From JADJYF01 sp965278995 (GTDB lineage: Bacteria > Pseudomonadota > Gammaproteobacteria > Ga0077536), in NCBI GenBank assembly GCA_965278995.1, contig OZ257136.1, forward strand, positions 248,001-312,000: a DNA stretch of 64,000 nucleotides, given 5' to 3'. Under the pieces are notes generated by a model. It was not told where the DNA came from. It saw only the letters and a program-made list of their open reading frames with translations, and made no database searches. The position numbers were made by a program, and so were the translations under genes. This document shows, piece by piece, positions 26,137 through 34,590 of the stretch (its first letter is position 1; each line of letters starts with the position of its first letter).

Positions 26137-27354
26137 TTATCGCCCGCGCTGCGCCCCGACGCGCAGGCGCAGTGCGTTCAGTTTGATGAACCCTTCAGCA
26201 TCGGCCTGATTGTAGGCTCCCGCGTCATCTTCGAAGGTGGCGAGTCTGGCGCTGAACAGGCTGTCGTTAGCGGACTCGCGGCCCTCGACAATCACATTGC
26301 CCTTGTACAGGCGCAACCGCACGCGACCGTTCACATGGATCTGTGAGGCATCGATCATGGTCTGCAGCATTTGCCGTTCCGGACTCCACCAGTACCCGTT
26401 ATAGATGAGCGACGCGTAACGCGGCATCAGGTCGTCCTTCAGATGGGCGACCTCGCGATCCAGCGTGAGCGACTCAATGGCGCGATGCGCTTTGAGCATG
26501 ATGGTGCCGCCAGGCGTTTCATAACAGCCACGCGATTTCATGCCGACATAGCGATTCTCGACCAGGTCGAGACGGCCGATGCCGTTGGCGCCACCAATCG
26601 TATTCAAGTGAGCGAGTACGGTGGCCGGACTCATCGCAAGACCGTCGACAGCCACGATGTCGCCGCGCTCGAACGTCAATTCAATGACCGTCGCGCTATC
26701 CGGTGCGGCTTCCGGTGCCATGCTCCAGCGCCACATCGATTCCTCCGCGCTGGCCCACGGATCTTCGAGCACAACGCCCTCGTAGGAGATGTGCAGCAGA
26801 TTGGCGTCCATCGAATAGGGCGAGCCGGAGCCGCTCTTGTATTCGATTGGAATGCCGTGCCTGTCGGCATAGGCAAGCAATGTCTCGCGCGAACTCAAGC
26901 TCCATTCGCGCCACGGTGCAATGACCTTGATGCCAGGTTCGAGCGCGTAGGCGCCGAGTTCGAATCTAACCTGATCGTTGCCCTTCCCGGTCGCGCCATG
27001 CGAGACCGCATCGGCGCCGGTTTCTCGGGCGATCTCGACCAGTCGTTTCGCAATCAACGGTCGCGCAATCGAGGTGCCGAGCAGGTATTCGCCTTCGTAG
27101 ATGGCATTCGCGCGAAACATCGGAAAGACAAAGTCGCGCACGAATTCTTCTTTCAGATCGTCGATATAGATCTGCTTGACCCCCATCTGCGTCGCTTTGG
27201 CTCGGGCCGGCTCCAGTTCCTCGCCCTGGCCGATATCCGCGGTGAATGTGACGACCTCGCAGGCGTATTCGTCCTGCAGCCATTTGAGGATGACGGAAGT
27301 GTCGAGACCGCCGGAATAGGCAAGTACGACTTTCTTGACGTTCAATTTCGGCAT
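26137..27354 (-). CDS. argG: Argininosuccinate synthase
   Basis: The 405-residue protein has the PP-loop ATP site VVLAYSGGLDTSVILKW (about residues 8-24), the citrulline/aspartate region SHGATGKGNDQVRFEL, and YKSGSGSPYSMDANL. It joins citrulline and aspartate in arginine biosynthesis. The ATG at 27354 gives the usual family length; upstream in-frame codons (to 27387) are not conserved in the family. No other arg genes are in the window. Confidence 0.96.
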   Translation of the reverse strand: MPKLNVKKVVLAYSGGLDTSVILKWLQDEYACEVVTFTADIGQGEELEPARAKATQMGVKQIYIDDLKEEFVRDFVFPMFRANAIYEGEYLLGTSIARPLIAKRLVEIARETGADAVSHGATGKGNDQVRFELGAYALEPGIKVIAPWREWSLSSRETLLAYADRHGIPIEYKSGSGSPYSMDANLLHISYEGVVLEDPWASAEESMWRWSMAPEAAPDSATVIELTFERGDIVAVDGLAMSPATVLAHLNTIGGANGIGRLDLVENRYVGMKSRGCYETPGGTIMLKAHRAIESLTLDREVAHLKDDLMPRYASLIYNGYWWSPERQMLQTMIDASQIHVNGRVRLRLYKGNVIVEGRESANDSLFSARLATFEDDAGAYNQADAEGFIKLNALRLRVGAQRGR

Positions 27355-27435
27355 ATGGATCACGCGGAGGATGGACGGAGGCGGCATTGTGCCTAGGCGC
27401 TGCGCCCAGATCCAGCCGGCGACCTGTCCTGCGCG

Positions 27436-28209
27436 TCACGCCGACAGGGCAGCCTCGAAGATCTGCATGAAAGCGACTGGCGCGTCGGCATGCGGCCAAT
27501 GGCCGGCACCGGTCACGGTTTCGATACGATGTTGACTGAACAGACGGGCAATGGCCGGCCGTTCCGCTTCCGTAATGCGATCGGACAGTTCGCCACGGAT
27601 GAACCAGGTCGGCCCGTCGTAATGGGCGTCTGGCAATATCGGCAGAGGGCCAAGTATGTGCGGCATCTGCGCCTGCAGCGTCGGCAGATTGGCCCGCCAG
27701 CGTGCCTGACCGTCGACAAAGAGCAGGTTTTGCAGAATGAACTGGCGAACTGCCAGGTCCGGGATTGCGTCGGCCAATGCCGTATCGGCATCACCACGTC
27801 GCTTGATCAGGTTCAGCTCGAGGGCGCGCATGGCCGCAATCATCTCAGCGAATCGATCCGGGTAGCTGACCGGTGCAATATCAATATTGATGAGTCGAAC
27901 AATGCCACGCGAGTCGTTCAACGCCATCGTCATGGCGGCTTTGCCGCCCATGCTGTGGCCGACCAGCGTGAATTCGTGAACACCCAGAGTGCTGACCAGC
28001 AGGCGGATGTCCTCGACCATATCGAGATACGTCATCGATGTCGTATGCGGCGAGCGACCATGATTGCGCAGATCGACGAGATGGCAGGTATAGCGGTCGG
28101 CCAGGCGTCGCGCGATCGTGAGCCAGTTGCGCGCTGCGCCGAACAGGCCATGCAGGATCACCACCGGTGGCCCTGTTCCGAGTGTATCGACGGCGAGTTG
28201 TACGGCCAT
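27436..28209 (-). CDS. Alpha/beta-fold hydrolase (YbfF-like esterase)
   Basis: The 257-residue protein has the oxyanion-hole segment VVILHGLFGAARNW, the nucleophile elbow LVGHSMGGKAAM (Ser at about residue 95), and the catalytic histidine near VTGAGHWPHADAP. This matches short-chain acyl esterases of the YbfF type. It has no signal peptide. Its gene lies between argG and the NUDIX gene on the same strand with gaps of 81 and 33 bases. The substrate is unknown. Confidence 0.88.
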   Translation of the reverse strand: MAVQLAVDTLGTGPPVVILHGLFGAARNWLTIARRLADRYTCHLVDLRNHGRSPHTTSMTYLDMVEDIRLLVSTLGVHEFTLVGHSMGGKAAMTMALNDSRGIVRLINIDIAPVSYPDRFAEMIAAMRALELNLIKRRGDADTALADAIPDLAVRQFILQNLLFVDGQARWRANLPTLQAQMPHILGPLPILPDAHYDGPTWFIRGELSDRITEAERPAIARLFSQHRIETVTGAGHWPHADAPVAFMQIFEAALSA

Positions 28210-28242
28210 GGTTCCGCGACTCCGAGTTCAGTGACGCTGCGC

Positions 28243-28710
28243 TTAATTGCGCCGGAGTATCGCCGGTATGCGTGACGGGTCGAGAAAATGTTGCGGCCAG
28301 ATGTCGAGCAGCGCGAGGTCTTCGTCGATGCCATCCATCACAGAGTAACCCAGATAGGCGTCAGAGCTGACCCAGGCAAAAGCGGTGTGTTCGTCATTCA
28401 GCAGCACACGCCCGTGATGCCAGCGCTGGTGAAACAGATGAATCTCGAATTGACCACCGTAGTAGGTATCGCGTATCGGGCCCAGGTAACGCAGCAGCGT
28501 AACGCCATGCCCGTAACCGATTTCCTCCTGCAACTCGCGCCTGGCCGCCATCTCCGCACTCTCCCCGGCTTCGATCTTGCCTGCAGGCAGACCCCATAAA
28601 CCGGGCCCGAGCGAGGTGCGCATGGAACGCCGCAGCATCAGCAGGCGCCCGGCGCTATCGAGCAGAAGGTTGAGCGCATAGCGGGCGGAAGGCGGCCTTA
28701 TTTGAGTCAC
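28243..28710 (-). CDS. NUDIX hydrolase, GDP-mannose mannosyl hydrolase-like
   Basis: The 155-residue protein carries a complete NUDIX box, beginning GKIEAGESAEMAARRELQEE and ending IGY, which fits G-x5-E-x7-R-E-U-x-E-E-x-G-U. The N-terminal LMLRRSMRTSLGPGLWGLPA and the GDP-mannose-hydrolase-like length suggest a nucleotide-sugar or related substrate. It probably heads a minus-strand operon with the alpha/beta hydrolase. Its start faces the toxin-antitoxin operon across a 159-bp region. Confidence 0.85.
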   Translation of the reverse strand: MTQIRPPSARYALNLLLDSAGRLLMLRRSMRTSLGPGLWGLPAGKIEAGESAEMAARRELQEEIGYGHGVTLLRYLGPIRDTYYGGQFEIHLFHQRWHHGRVLLNDEHTAFAWVSSDAYLGYSVMDGIDEDLALLDIWPQHFLDPSRIPAILRRN

Positions 28711-28832
28711 TTATGTCACGTTGCACGAGTGTTGCCGAAGTATCCGACAAGCGGGATGTCCTGGCCAGCCCGTAGCACTATGGATTCGATACTGGTCGAC
28801 GTGTGCGTTGTAGCTGATGACTTCGATGACTA

Positions 28833-28846
28833 CAATGCATGCATTG
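28833..28846. promoter_or_regulatory. Perfect palindrome in the toxin-antitoxin promoter
   Basis: CAATGCATGCATTG is a 14-bp perfect palindrome ending 23 bases before the antitoxin ATG. A second, wider repeat flanks it on the left: TTGTAG at 28808-28813 and CTACAA at 28830-28835. FitA-type ribbon-helix-helix antitoxins bind paired inverted repeats in their own promoter, so this is the likely autoregulatory operator. Confidence 0.6.
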
Positions 28847-28869
28847 CAGGCAAAGCGGACATTGCGACC

Positions 28870-29112
28870 ATGGCAAATTTGACGATTCGCAATCTCGACG
28901 ACGACTTGAAAGCCCGTTTGCGCGTACGCGCGGCTCGCAATGGTTGTTCGATGGAGCAGGAAGCCCGTGAAATATTGCGGCGAGCGGTACTTCAGGCAAA
29001 CTCCGACGCCAATTTCGCCAATCGCATTCGCGCACGATTTGCTGATCTGAAAGTAGACGAGTTACCCATTCCGAAGCGTCGTGCGGCACGAGTTCCACGC
29101 AGTTCCGTTTGA
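28870..29112 (+). CDS. FitA-like ribbon-helix-helix antitoxin
   Basis: The 80-residue protein MANLTIRNLDDDLKARLRVR has the ribbon-helix-helix DNA-binding fold at its N-terminus (NLTIRNLDDDLKARL, ENGCSMEQEAREILRRA-like helices) and a C-terminal tail (DELPIPKRRAARVPRSSV) that in FitA-type antitoxins wraps the toxin. It neutralises the adjacent PIN toxin and represses the operon. ATG at 28870 is chosen because family members begin at MANLTIRNL. Its stop is 2 bases before the toxin ATG. Confidence 0.9.
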   Translation: MANLTIRNLDDDLKARLRVRAARNGCSMEQEAREILRRAVLQANSDANFANRIRARFADLKVDELPIPKRRAARVPRSSV

Positions 29113-29114
29113 TA

Positions 29115-29546
29115 ATGGATGCGGGATATCTTCTTGATACGAACGTTCTGTCGGAGTTGATGCACTCCGCGCCGGATCCCCGGGTATTGAAGTGGTTCGA
29201 GGTAAATCGAGAATCGAATTATTTCACCAACGCGGTCACTCGCGCTGAAATGATGCTCGGAGTTGCGTTACTTCCGTCCGGTAAGCGTCGAGAGCGAATC
29301 GCGTTGGCTCTTGCCGCAATGTTTGACCAGGACTTCGCTGACAATTGCCTGCCCTTCGATGCGGCAGCCGCAGACGAATATGCCATTCTGGTCGCTGAGC
29401 GTGTCCATGGTGGAAAGCCGATTTCCACTGAAGACGCGCAAATTGCAGCTATCGCTATCGCCAATGCGCTTGTTCTGGTTACTCGCAACCGTAAGGATTT
29501 TGTTGAAATTCCCGGGTTGACCCAGATTGATCCTTGGGCAGGTTAA
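29115..29546 (+). CDS. FitB-like PIN-domain toxin (VapC family ribonuclease)
   Basis: The 143-residue protein has the PIN-domain acidic residues in order: YLLDTNVLSEL (Asp), a TRAEMMLGVA glutamate, KPISTEDAQIAAIA (Asp), and LVTRNRKDFVEIPGL near the end. PIN toxins cleave RNA using a magnesium site. It pairs with the upstream FitA-like antitoxin. A TTG at 29109 overlapping the antitoxin stop is an alternative start. The cassette is inserted between unrelated genes, consistent with mobility, though no recombination remnants are seen. Confidence 0.9.
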   Translation: MDAGYLLDTNVLSELMHSAPDPRVLKWFEVNRESNYFTNAVTRAEMMLGVALLPSGKRRERIALALAAMFDQDFADNCLPFDAAAADEYAILVAERVHGGKPISTEDAQIAAIAIANALVLVTRNRKDFVEIPGLTQIDPWAG

Positions 29547-29562
29547 GCGACACAGAAGCTCC

Positions 29563-30291
29563 ATGACCGGTAATTTCCAGGAACTCGATTTTCAACGCAC
29601 GCCTTACGGCGACATCAGTTTGCGCCGTCGCCGCGAACCGCGCGCCGGCAACGTCGAGGTGTATGAAGTCAAACTGGGCGACGAATTCCTGATGTCGAGT
29701 CTGTTCACGGCGAGCGAAGTTGCGCTGGCCGAATATGGTCTGGCCGCACTCAACCGTGCGCCGCTGACCGTTGTTGTCGGTGGATTGGGTCTCGGCTATA
29801 CCGCGCAAGCTGCACTTGCGTATCCAGCGCTCGGCTCTCTGCTGGTGATCGAGGCGCTACGTCCGGTGATTGCCTGGCATGAACAGGGCCTGGTGCCGCT
29901 CGGCAATGAACTCGCAGCGGATCCGCGTTGCCGTTTCGTCAATGCGGATTTTTTTGCGTTGGCTGCAGATCCAGAAGTCGGATTCGACAGCTCAAGCCCC
30001 GGCCGACGATTCGATGCGGTTCTGCTCGACATCGACCATTCACCGGAACACTGGCTGAATACCGCCCATGGTGGATTCTATACCGCCGCCGGCCTGCGTG
30101 CGCTTAGTGCGCAGTTGTTGCCGCAGAGCGTATTCGCGTTGTGGTCCAACGCGTCGCCATCAGCCCCGTTCCTCGCCGTACTCGACAGCGTTTTCGCTTC
30201 TGTCGAAGCCCACGTCGTCAGCTTCGCAAATCCCTACAGCGGGGCCGAGTCATCGTGCACGGTCTACGTCAGCCTCACGGCGTCACTCTGA
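29563..30291 (+). CDS. Spermidine synthase-like (SpeE-family) protein
   Basis: The 242-residue protein has a Rossmann SAM-type motif TVVVGGLGLGYTAQAAL, followed by LLVIEALRPVIAWHEQGL and FDAVLLDIDHSPEHWL. These follow the spermidine synthase / polyamine aminopropyltransferase fold. It is shorter than SpeE (about 288) and the aspartate-gate motifs of true aminopropyltransferases are not obvious, so a methyltransferase-like function is possible. It is 16 bases after the toxin gene and converges on the oxidoreductase gene. Confidence 0.75.
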   Translation: MTGNFQELDFQRTPYGDISLRRRREPRAGNVEVYEVKLGDEFLMSSLFTASEVALAEYGLAALNRAPLTVVVGGLGLGYTAQAALAYPALGSLLVIEALRPVIAWHEQGLVPLGNELAADPRCRFVNADFFALAADPEVGFDSSSPGRRFDAVLLDIDHSPEHWLNTAHGGFYTAAGLRALSAQLLPQSVFALWSNASPSAPFLAVLDSVFASVEAHVVSFANPYSGAESSCTVYVSLTASL

Positions 30292-30302
30292 CTCAGCGCC
30301 GT

Positions 30303-32357
30303 TCAAGCGATACGCTCGATCTCGACTCGAGCATCGAAAGCATCACTGCCAATGCCGAGATCGCTCAAGCCGTCCGGTGTCAACGCGTTCGCCGAGGAGC
30401 CATTCAGCGTCGACGACATCCACCAGTTGAACGGCAGGAACACGACGCCGGCAGCCGTATCGTGAGAAACGCGTGCATGTACGTCGACCCGACCAAGGCG
30501 ATTGAACAGTCGAACCCGATCGCCGCTGGCAATCTGCCGCGGTTCGGCGTCGGCCGGATTGATATGGACTTCCGGACGATGGTCGCGTGTTCCGCGATGC
30601 GGCAGATTCACGTACTCCGAATTGAGAAAGTGCGCCGTCTTTGCCGAGACCAGTCGCAATGGGCTATCGGCCTCGCTGGAGGCCGCGTCGTCCAGTGGTA
30701 CATAGGCTGGCAGTGGATCATGGCCATGGGCGGCAAGCGTCGCCGAATAGAACTCACATTTGCCGCTCGGTGTGGTGAATCGGCCTTCGGCGCGCGGGCG
30801 CCAGTCCGCCGGCAGATTCAATGCGGCCCAGCCGTCGCGGGCCAGTGACTCGTAGGTGATGCCTTCAAGATACGGACTGCCACTGGCGAGCAGGGCGCGT
30901 ATGCGCTGTTCGTCTGAACTGAGCAGATACGGGTCGTCGAATCCCATTGCTCGCGAGAGCCGGCGAAACAGCTCGGTGTTCGCTGCCGCCTCGCCGAGTG
31001 CGTCGATCGCTGGCGGATTGAGCGCGAGATACGTCTGGCCCCAGGACGGCATCAATTCGAAGTGTTCGAACTGGGTCGTCGCCGGCAGGACGATGTCGGC
31101 GTAGCGTGCGGTCTCGGTCATGAACTGTTCGTGCACGACGGTAAACAGGTCCTCGCGCTGAAATCCTTCGATGACCAGATTCTGATTGGGGAGCGTCACC
31201 ACCGGGTTCAGGTTGTAAACCATCAGCCAGGTCAGCGGCGGCGCCATGTCAGGAGCAGTCAACGCGCGACCGAGCTGCGCCAGATGCACCGTGCGTGCAG
31301 GCGCTGGCAGGGTAGCTGGCGGCATGATCGCGCCATAGTCCAGTGCCGCGAAAAACAGATTGACGGTAAAATGGCACAGTCCACCGCCGCGCTCGCGCCA
31401 GGCACCGATAAGCGCCGGCAGACAGGACACTGCACGGAGTGTGGCACCGCCGTTCGAATAACGTTCCATGCCGACCATCAGACGCAGCACCGCAGGACGA
31501 GTCGTCGCGTATTCGCGCGCCAGCGCTTCGATATCGGCTGCCGCCACGCCGGTAATCGCCGCCACTCTTGCCGGCGGGAATTCGGCAACCCGTTGACACA
31601 GTGCTTCGAAGCCGAGCGTATAGCGTTCGACATAGTCCGCGTCGTACAGCGCATCGCGGATGATGACGTGCATGAGCCCGAGGGCGAGCGCGGCGTCGGT
31701 CGCCGGCCGCGGCTGGATGTGCCAATCGGCATGCGCCGCAGTCGGTGTACGTACCGGGTCGATGACGATGACGCGTGCGCCGGCGGCGCGAGCGCGGCGT
31801 ATCGGGCCGCTCCATAGATGCACATTGGTCGCAACCGTATTCGCGCCCCAGAGCAGAATGCAGCGGCTGTATTCGAGATCTTCCGGCAGTACGGTTTCAC
31901 CGATACCGATGCTCGAAGCGACAGCGTCGAACGCGACGTTGCCACAGATCTGGCGATCCAGTCCGGTCGCACCGAGACGGGCAAAGAACGGATCGCCCGC
32001 ATAACGCTGCAGCAGGCCGATGGTGCCGGCGAAATTGCATGGCATTGCAGTCAACGGACCGTGCCTGGCGATGCGCTCGCGCAGTTGTCCGGTGACTTCA
32101 GACAACGCTTCATCCCAGCTGATGCGGGTGAATTCACCAGCCCCTTTACGCCCGGTGCGGCGCAGCGGATAGAGCACGCGCTGATCGCTGTAGACGCGTT
32201 CAGGGTAGCGTTTGAGCTTGGAGCACAGTGCGCCAACCGTAAACGGATGGCGCGGATCCCCTTCGATTTTGACCGCACGACCGCTGTCGTCGACCGTCAC
32301 CTGCCAGGCGCAGGTATCCGGGCAATCATGCGGGCAGGCACCCTGAACGATTTTCAT
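30303..32357 (-). CDS. Molybdopterin-dependent oxidoreductase with [4Fe-4S] motif
   Basis: The 684-residue protein starts MKIVQGACPHDCPDTCAW, giving Cys-x3-Cys-x3-Cys, with a fourth Cys in TVGALCSKLKRY: a [4Fe-4S] binding site. Molybdopterin regions include CILLWGANTVATNVH, VIVIDPVRTPTAAHAD and a C-terminal beta-barrel domain with HRGTRDHRPEVHINPADAE. It belongs to the DMSO-reductase superfamily catalytic subunits. No Tat signal is present, so it is cytoplasmic. No electron-transfer or membrane subunit lies nearby, and the substrate is unknown. ATG at 32357 precedes the Cys motif directly. Confidence 0.9.
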   Translation of the reverse strand: MKIVQGACPHDCPDTCAWQVTVDDSGRAVKIEGDPRHPFTVGALCSKLKRYPERVYSDQRVLYPLRRTGRKGAGEFTRISWDEALSEVTGQLRERIARHGPLTAMPCNFAGTIGLLQRYAGDPFFARLGATGLDRQICGNVAFDAVASSIGIGETVLPEDLEYSRCILLWGANTVATNVHLWSGPIRRARAAGARVIVIDPVRTPTAAHADWHIQPRPATDAALALGLMHVIIRDALYDADYVERYTLGFEALCQRVAEFPPARVAAITGVAAADIEALAREYATTRPAVLRLMVGMERYSNGGATLRAVSCLPALIGAWRERGGGLCHFTVNLFFAALDYGAIMPPATLPAPARTVHLAQLGRALTAPDMAPPLTWLMVYNLNPVVTLPNQNLVIEGFQREDLFTVVHEQFMTETARYADIVLPATTQFEHFELMPSWGQTYLALNPPAIDALGEAAANTELFRRLSRAMGFDDPYLLSSDEQRIRALLASGSPYLEGITYESLARDGWAALNLPADWRPRAEGRFTTPSGKCEFYSATLAAHGHDPLPAYVPLDDAASSEADSPLRLVSAKTAHFLNSEYVNLPHRGTRDHRPEVHINPADAEPRQIASGDRVRLFNRLGRVDVHARVSHDTAAGVVFLPFNWWMSSTLNGSSANALTPDGLSDLGIGSDAFDARVEIERIA

Positions 32358-32475
32358 GAAGCCACATCCTGGCGTAACAGTACTGGACTCGATGATGCCG
32401 CAAGGGGTCAGTCGAGGAAAGCGCCAATTACCACCCGGTGTTCGTGGAGCATCTGGCGGCGCGCTGGCGGGTGAT

Positions 32476-33942
32476 TCAGGCGCTCCTGCGTTGCGCTTCG
32501 TAGACGGCTTCATCCGGCCGCACCATGCGCGCCGCGAACTCGTCTATGGTGTGCGGCCACTGGGTGACGATGCGCCCCGACGCGGCGCTGTAGTAGTTCC
32601 CGCAATTGGCGGCCCACACGTCGACCGCCTTGATCTCTTTCTGCATCGAATCGTTGTAGCGTTTCTCGACCTCGGGTTTCAGATCGATGAAGGCCAGTTG
32701 CTCGCGCGCGAGGCGCTTGATCTGTTTCAGGATGTAATCGACCTGAATCTCGAGCATCGAGATGATCGAGCCGTTATTGGTGTTTGGCCCGTACAGCATG
32801 AACAGATTCGGGAATCCGCTGGTGGTGATGCCAAGGTAAGCCTGCGCACCATCGCTCCACGCGTCATCGAGACGCCGGCCGTCACGCCCGCTGACTTCGA
32901 TGGCGGACAGATATTTGCTGACCTTGAAGCCGGTAGCGAGTATGACTGTGTCGACTTCGCGCTCGACGCCGTCTGCCGTCACCACGCCGGTCCTGGTCAG
33001 ACGCTCAACTTTGTCCGTCACGAGTTCGACCTGCGGCAGGTTGTAGACCGGGTAGTAAACATTGGAAAAAAGCGGGCGCTTGCAGCCGAAAGGATGAGTC
33101 GGGGTCAGCTTCCTGCGCAGCTCCGGATCTCGTACTACCGCGATGTTGTCGAGCGCGAACTGTGTGTATTCATGCTGTTTGGCCGGATCGCTGAACAGGA
33201 TGAACTCGTTCAGCTCTTTATAAATCTGCGCGCGCGACTCGTGGATGGCATTCGGGTCGTTGTGCAAATGGGCGAGCTCTGCGGCGGTATACGGCGTGTC
33301 TTCTTTGGGCGCGACCCAGTTGGCGGTACGCTGGAAGATATGCAGTCTGCCGGTCCGGGCGGCGATTTCGGGGATGAGCTGCACGGCGCTCGCTGCGCAA
33401 CCGATAACGGCGACGCGTTTGCCCGTGAGGTTATGGTCGCGCTGCCAGCGCGCAGTGTGGAACAGCGTGCCGCCGAACTCGTCGAGACCGGCGATGTTTG
33501 GCCATTGCAGTTCGTTGAACATGCCCATGCCGCTCACGACTATCGGTGCGCGGAATGTCTGGCCGTCGGCGGTCTCGACCGTCCAACGGGCGTCGTTGTC
33601 CTGCCAACACGCCGAACGCACTTCATGATTGAAGCGGATATGGGGTTTGATGCCGTATTTGGTCGCGACGAACTCCAGGTATTCGAGGATCTCTTCCTGG
33701 CCCGCGAATGGCCGCGACCAGTCGCGCTTGAGTTCGAAAGAATAGGAATAGAGATGGGATTTGACGTCACACTCGGCGCCGGGATAGCGGTTATGCCACC
33801 AGGTGCCGCCGACTCCGGCGGCCTTCTCCAGCACCACGAAATCCTGGATGCCGGCTTCGAGCAACTTGATGGCGGCGCACAGGCCGCCCGGGCCGGCGCC
33901 GATGATGATGACTCGGTGATCGTGCTGCTGCGCTGAATTCAT
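32476..33942 (-). CDS. FAD-dependent Baeyer-Villiger-type monooxygenase
   Basis: The 488-residue flavoprotein has an N-terminal FAD site VIIIGAGPGGLCAAIKLLEA, the BVMO fingerprint FGGTLFHTARW (Phe-x-Gly-x3-His-x3-Trp), a second nucleotide site VAVIGCAASAVQLIPEI for NADPH, and VDTVILATGFKVSKYLS. Such enzymes insert oxygen next to a ketone and often act on cyclic ketones or steroids. The second Rossmann motif reads GCAASA rather than GxGxxG, usual for the group. It is followed 118 bases on by the molybdopterin enzyme in the same direction. ATG at 33942 is chosen by family length. Confidence 0.9.
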   Translation of the reverse strand: MNSAQQHDHRVIIIGAGPGGLCAAIKLLEAGIQDFVVLEKAAGVGGTWWHNRYPGAECDVKSHLYSYSFELKRDWSRPFAGQEEILEYLEFVATKYGIKPHIRFNHEVRSACWQDNDARWTVETADGQTFRAPIVVSGMGMFNELQWPNIAGLDEFGGTLFHTARWQRDHNLTGKRVAVIGCAASAVQLIPEIAARTGRLHIFQRTANWVAPKEDTPYTAAELAHLHNDPNAIHESRAQIYKELNEFILFSDPAKQHEYTQFALDNIAVVRDPELRRKLTPTHPFGCKRPLFSNVYYPVYNLPQVELVTDKVERLTRTGVVTADGVEREVDTVILATGFKVSKYLSAIEVSGRDGRRLDDAWSDGAQAYLGITTSGFPNLFMLYGPNTNNGSIISMLEIQVDYILKQIKRLAREQLAFIDLKPEVEKRYNDSMQKEIKAVDVWAANCGNYYSAASGRIVTQWPHTIDEFAARMVRPDEAVYEAQRRSA

Positions 33943-34026
33943 CGCCGGATAATCTCCATAAGTGTCGTTACTGCAGTGGCAGGATGTTAACAGGCGCATC
34001 TCGATACGGTGCGCATATCGCGAAGC

Positions 34027-34569
34027 TCAGCCACCGGCCGGGTGCGGTAGCAGCGCTTCGATGGTCTCCCGCATCTGCACCGTGCGGCCGGGGTGAAAAC
34101 CGAAATGGACTTCGCGTACGACCTGGTTGGCATCGATCAGATACGAACTCGGCATCGCCTGCAGTCCGAAAACGCGGGCGCAGTTCGCTTCCGGATCGGC
34201 GGCCACTATGACGTCGCTGGGATGGCGGGCGAGAAATGCCCGCGCTTCGTCGAGGTTCTCGTCGAGCGTGACGGCCAGCACCGCGAAACCCTGCGCGCCG
34301 TAGCGCGCCACGAGATCGTTCATGAATGGAAACGAGCGGACGCAGGCGCTGCACCAGGATGCCCAGAAATCGAGATACATCACCTGCCCGCGATAGGTCG
34401 CGAGGTCCACGTGCGCGAATCCCGGGCTGGCCGCCACCTTGCAGGTCGGCGCGGGTTGGCCGACGAGTTTGTCGCTATCGGCCGCGTGCGCCGACGCGAT
34501 CAACAGCGCGGCGAAAAGTGTGAACAGCCAGGTACAGCGGCGGGTGGCGATAGAACGAAAGCTGGACAA
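34027..34569 (-). CDS. TlpA/ResA-like periplasmic thioredoxin
   Basis: The 180-residue protein has a signal peptide (CTWLFTLFAALLIASAHA), then a thioredoxin fold with the active site DFWASWCSACVRSFP (Cys-Ser-Ala-Cys) and AMPSSYLIDANQVVREVHFG. This is the AhpC/TlpA-type disulfide oxidoreductase family acting in the periplasm. The following segment and the C-terminus (TIEALLPHPAGG) fit a complete protein. It lies 84 bases downstream of the monooxygenase start region and 21 bases from the exported VPLPA protein on the same strand, so linkage is possible but not proven. Confidence 0.88.
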   Translation of the reverse strand: MSSFRSIATRRCTWLFTLFAALLIASAHAADSDKLVGQPAPTCKVAASPGFAHVDLATYRGQVMYLDFWASWCSACVRSFPFMNDLVARYGAQGFAVLAVTLDENLDEARAFLARHPSDVIVAADPEANCARVFGLQAMPSSYLIDANQVVREVHFGFHPGRTVQMRETIEALLPHPAGG

Positions 34570-34590
34570 AGTGTCAGGCGTTGTTGAGAG

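Noticed and set aside
32356..33936. 526-codon plus-strand frame opposite the Baeyer-Villiger gene
   Set aside because: The minus strand carries FAD, NADPH and BVMO motifs; the plus-strand product is a shadow.
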